This document shows, piece by piece, positions 62,023-64,000 of a stretch of 64,000 nt of DNA. This stretch comes from JARFQH01 sp041299015 (GTDB taxonomy: Bacteria > Desulfobacterota > Desulfobacteria > Desulfobacterales > SG8-13): NCBI GenBank assembly GCA_041299015.1, contig JBFYWB010000109.1, forward strand, positions 1 through 64,000, in the 5' to 3' direction. How positions within the stretch are numbered: position 1 is the first letter of the stretch; each line of letters starts with the position of its first letter. The translations under genes were made by a program, and so were the position numbers. Below the pieces are notes generated by a model that worked only from the letters and a program-made list of their open reading frames with translations, was not told the origin of the DNA and did not search any database.

Positions 62023-62298
62023 GCGGCAATTGGCATGGATTGCCGCAGCGTGGGGGCATCCCCACGCCGTTTCGCGGGCCGCATCCCGGCAGTGGGAAGT
62101 CTCCCGCAGCCGCTACGCCGGTTGAACGGGACCAAGGGGCGGGACCGCGGTCCTTACGGGTGCTGTTCTTGCCCCGTCCCGCTGTCGCCAGGGGGCGGGT
62201 TGTCATCGGCTTGAAGGGCGTTTTCTTGAACTTGGCAATAAAAGGTGCATATGCGGTCGCCATGTCGCCATCGCGACCGTTTCCGGGCATGTTGCCCG
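62023..62298. other. Hairpin-dense intergenic region
   Basis: Perfect or near-perfect stems are packed within 280 bases: GCGGCAAT/ATTGCCGC (62023-62030 with 62039-62046), GCGTGGGG/CCCCACGC with a GCAT loop (62048-62067), GCGGGAC/GTCCCGC (62139-62145 with 62176-62182), CGGTCGC/GCGACCG (62254-62260 with 62273-62279) and CGGGCA/TGCCCG (62284-62298). No gene is convincing; a 98-codon minus-strand frame looks non-coding. Could be a structured leader for the ferritin gene or intergenic repeats; I see no known RNA family. Confidence 0.4.
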
Positions 62299-62309
62299 AT
62301 GATCAATGA

Positions 62310-63026
62310 TCAGCGGCAGTGTACACAGCTTTTCGTCAAATCGTCAAGAGACTGATCGGTGATTTTGGCGAAATGCTCGAGCTGGCGTTGCGGTGCGATG
62401 GTTCGGCCGCAGGACTGGCATTTGAGCATCGGGAAATCGGTCTTCCAGATGGTTCGCACGCCGTCTTTTTCTTTGAGCGGTATCACGTCAACTGGGCAGA
62501 TGTACGCGCACGAACCGCAGGCAATACACTCCGCCGGCGACTCGTTGAAGGGCGTGGCCACTCGGCGGGTGGTGCCCCGGCCTTCGAACCCGATGGCCGA
62601 AACGCCGACCACCTCGCGGCAGGTTCGCACGCACTGTCCGCAGAGGATGCAGCCCCTGACATCCACCTCGAAGCGGGTTCCTTCCACGCCATGCCGGCGG
62701 GCCAGTTCGAGTAAGGTGGGATGTTTGGGGTTGCGGGACAGCATCAGTTCGATGACCAGCCGCCGCACGTTGTTGACCCGCTCGGTGTCGGTTTTGACCT
62801 CCAGGCCTTCGCTGACCTCGTAAATGCAGGCCGCCACCAGGCGGGTGCGTTTGCCGTGGCGGATTTCCACCATGCACATGCGACAGGCGCCGTAAGGCTC
62901 GAGTTCCGGATTGCTGCAGAGGTTGGGGATGTAAATATTGGCGTCCCGGGCCGCTTCGATGACGGTGCTGCCGACGGGTGCCTGTATCTGCCGGCCGTCG
63001 ATTTTCAGTGTTACCATTTCCGACAT
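62310..63026 (-). CDS. HoxU/NuoG-like iron-sulfur subunit
   Basis: A 238-residue electron-transfer subunit. An N-terminal 2Fe-2S ferredoxin domain (CSNPELEPYGACRMCMVEI), then the NuoG-type His/Cys 4Fe-4S site (RRHGVEGTRFEV then CILCGQCVRTC), then a ferredoxin-type region (CIACGSCAYICPVDVIP). A last CxxC pair (CQSCG and CVHC) forms an extra possible metal site. This layout is that of HoxU or the first part of HydA/NuoG-like subunits of NAD-linked hydrogenases or formate dehydrogenases. I start at the ATG at 63024-63026, preceded by AAGGGAGTTACGAC. 59 bases downstream of the NuoF-like gene. Confidence 0.87.
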   Translation of the reverse strand: MSEMVTLKIDGRQIQAPVGSTVIEAARDANIYIPNLCSNPELEPYGACRMCMVEIRHGKRTRLVAACIYEVSEGLEVKTDTERVNNVRRLVIELMLSRNPKHPTLLELARRHGVEGTRFEVDVRGCILCGQCVRTCREVVGVSAIGFEGRGTTRRVATPFNESPAECIACGSCAYICPVDVIPLKEKDGVRTIWKTDFPMLKCQSCGRTIAPQRQLEHFAKITDQSLDDLTKSCVHCR

Positions 63027-63085
63027 GTCGTAACTCCCTTGCTGGCAATCGAAAAACAAAATGCGATCATCGCATTCCGGATGGG

Positions 63086-64000
63086 TTATGCCACTGTCAC
63101 CGCATCAAATTTGCAGGATTCGTAGCAGGCTCCGCACTTGATGCAGGTTTCCTGGTTGATGGTGTGAACCGCTTTCTTCTCGCCGGTGGCGGCCTGGGTC
63201 GGACAGATCCGGGCGCAGACATGGCAGCCGGTACAGGTTTCCGGGTCGATGCTGTAGGTGATCAGTGCCTTGCAGACGCCGGCGGGGCAGCGCTTTTCCT
63301 TTATGTGAGCTTCGTACTCGTCCCTGAAATAGCGGATGGTGGTCAAAACCGGGTTGGGGGCCGAGCCGCCCAGGGCGCACAGAGACCCGTCGGCGATGGC
63401 CTGGCCCATCCATTCGAGCGTGTCGATGTCGGCCAGGGTGCCGTTGCCTTCGCAAATCCGGTCCAGAATTTTGCGCATCTGCAGGACCCCTTCCCGGCAG
63501 GGGGTGCACTTGCCGCAGGATTCGCCTTCAAGGAACGAAAGGAAGTATTTGGCCACGTCCACCATGCAGTTGCGTTCGTCCATGACGATCATGCCGCCGG
63601 AGCCCATCATCGAGCCGAGTTCGGTCAACGCGTCGAAGTCCACCGGTATGTCCAGGTGCTCCTCAGGGATACAGCCGCCGGAGGGGCCACCGGTCTGGAC
63701 CGCCTTGAACTTGCGCCCCTTGGGAATGCCGCCGCCGATCTCGTAGATGATCTCCCGCAGGGTGATGCCCATGGGGACTTCCACCAGGCCGGTGTTGTTG
63801 ATTTTTCCGACCAGGGAGAAGATCTTGGTGCCCTTGCTCTTTGCGGTGCCGATGCCGGCATACCAGGCGGCGCCGTTGTTGATGATCAGCGGAACGTTGG
63901 CCCAGGTTTCAACGTTGTTGAGATTGGTGGGCTTGTTGTAGAGGCCGCGATCGGTGGCGTGGACGTATTTCGCCCGCGGTTCGCCGGACCGGCCCTCGAT
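63086..64000 (-). CDS. NuoF-like NADH-binding subunit with C-terminal ferredoxin domain (partial)
   Basis: The gene continues past the right edge; only the C-terminal 304 or so residues are visible. Key features: NNVETWANVPLIINNGAAWY at the left of the visible part, GPSGGCIPEEHLDIPVDF, the 4Fe-4S motif ESCGKCTPCREG, and two further 4Fe-4S motifs at the C-terminus (CTGCHVCARICP, CIKCGACYESC). A NuoF with two ferredoxin clusters at the end is the HydB/HndC form seen in electron-bifurcating hydrogenases and related enzymes. NADH and FMN binding lie in the missing N-terminal part. Product class secure; the partner enzyme lies outside the window. Confidence 0.88.
   Translation of the reverse strand: MEGRSGEPRAKYVHATDRGLYNKPTNLNNVETWANVPLIINNGAAWYAGIGTAKSKGTKIFSLVGKINNTGLVEVPMGITLREIIYEIGGGIPKGRKFKAVQTGGPSGGCIPEEHLDIPVDFDALTELGSMMGSGGMIVMDERNCMVDVAKYFLSFLEGESCGKCTPCREGVLQMRKILDRICEGNGTLADIDTLEWMGQAIADGSLCALGGSAPNPVLTTIRYFRDEYEAHIKEKRCPAGVCKALITYSIDPETCTGCHVCARICPTQAATGEKKAVHTINQETCIKCGACYESCKFDAVTVA

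Noticed and set aside
1..64000. CRISPR arrays, prophage, insertion sequences, rRNA or tRNA genes
   Set aside because: No regular repeat-spacer pattern, transposase, integrase, or cloverleaf-like or rRNA sequence was seen on reading through the intergenic regions.

Overview
The window reads as a chromosomal segment from a GC-rich, Gram-negative, probably anaerobic member of the Desulfobacterota (the former Deltaproteobacteria). Four things point there: a Gram-negative mraZ-rsmH-ftsL-ftsI-murE-murF-mraY cluster whose MurE carries the meso-diaminopimelate DNPR motif; purH split into two genes; many two-domain proteins built from PilZ, DUF4388, DUF2914 and DUF1786; and a NuoF-like subunit with a C-terminal ferredoxin domain at the right edge. 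The taxonomic call is inference. No rRNA, tRNA, CRISPR array, phage or intact insertion sequence is visible.

Layout. 1-6894 (minus): head of the division and cell-wall cluster, led by mraZ with a recognisable MraZ-box promoter. 7282-10631 (plus): a flavin-fold protein, an HD hydrolase and the two halves of PurH. 10674-15098 (minus): a 43-residue membrane protein, an HTH-membrane-DUF2914 protein, a secreted protein and threonine aldolase. 15374-17872 (plus): acetoacetyl-CoA synthetase, trmO and a strong terminator. 17895-20140 (minus): a DegP protease and a broken histidine kinase. 20230-23082 (plus): fmdB, purB and nudC. 23127-28567: mixed small loci (SYLF protein, lipoprotein lipase, membrane-anchored beta-carbonic anhydrase, DUF6982-like protein, a 55-residue membrane protein). 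28659-32417 (minus): EamA transporter, UbiG-like methyltransferase, hotdog thioesterase, hypothetical, metallo-hydrolase. 32633-39376: histidine utilisation, with hutH divergent from hutU-ftcD-hutI-fchA. 39654-46865 (minus): Lon, an LtaS-like sulfatase-fold membrane enzyme, a DUF1786 protein and a beta-CASP nuclease. 47099-49540 (plus): a large DUF4388/DUF1566 membrane protein. 49606-51147 (minus): acuI then an orphan fliN. 51299-51799 (plus): a ribbon-helix-helix/PilZ fusion. 51867-58782 (minus): AcpH, the glyoxylate shunt in the order aceK-aceB-aceA, an FKBP-like protein and coaE. 59061-60668 (plus): class I fumarase. 60726-64000 (minus): a GAF protein, a ferritin-like protein, and HoxU/NuoG-like and NuoF-like subunits of an NAD(H)-linked redox enzyme.

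How the genes work together. The hut genes take histidine to glutamate and, through separate FtcD and FchA enzymes, put the formimino carbon onto tetrahydrofolate; purH and purB use the same folate pool. Isocitrate lyase, malate synthase, AceK and fumarase make a regulated glyoxylate/C4 module, and acetoacetyl-CoA synthetase and AcuI fit short-chain acyl-CoA metabolism.

The items most worth following are the RHH-PilZ protein with a palindrome inside its own promoter, the DUF4388-repeat-DUF1566 protein, the HTH-membrane-DUF2914 protein, and the two small membrane proteins with strong ribosome binding sites. I see no clearly new multi-gene defence or biosynthetic system.
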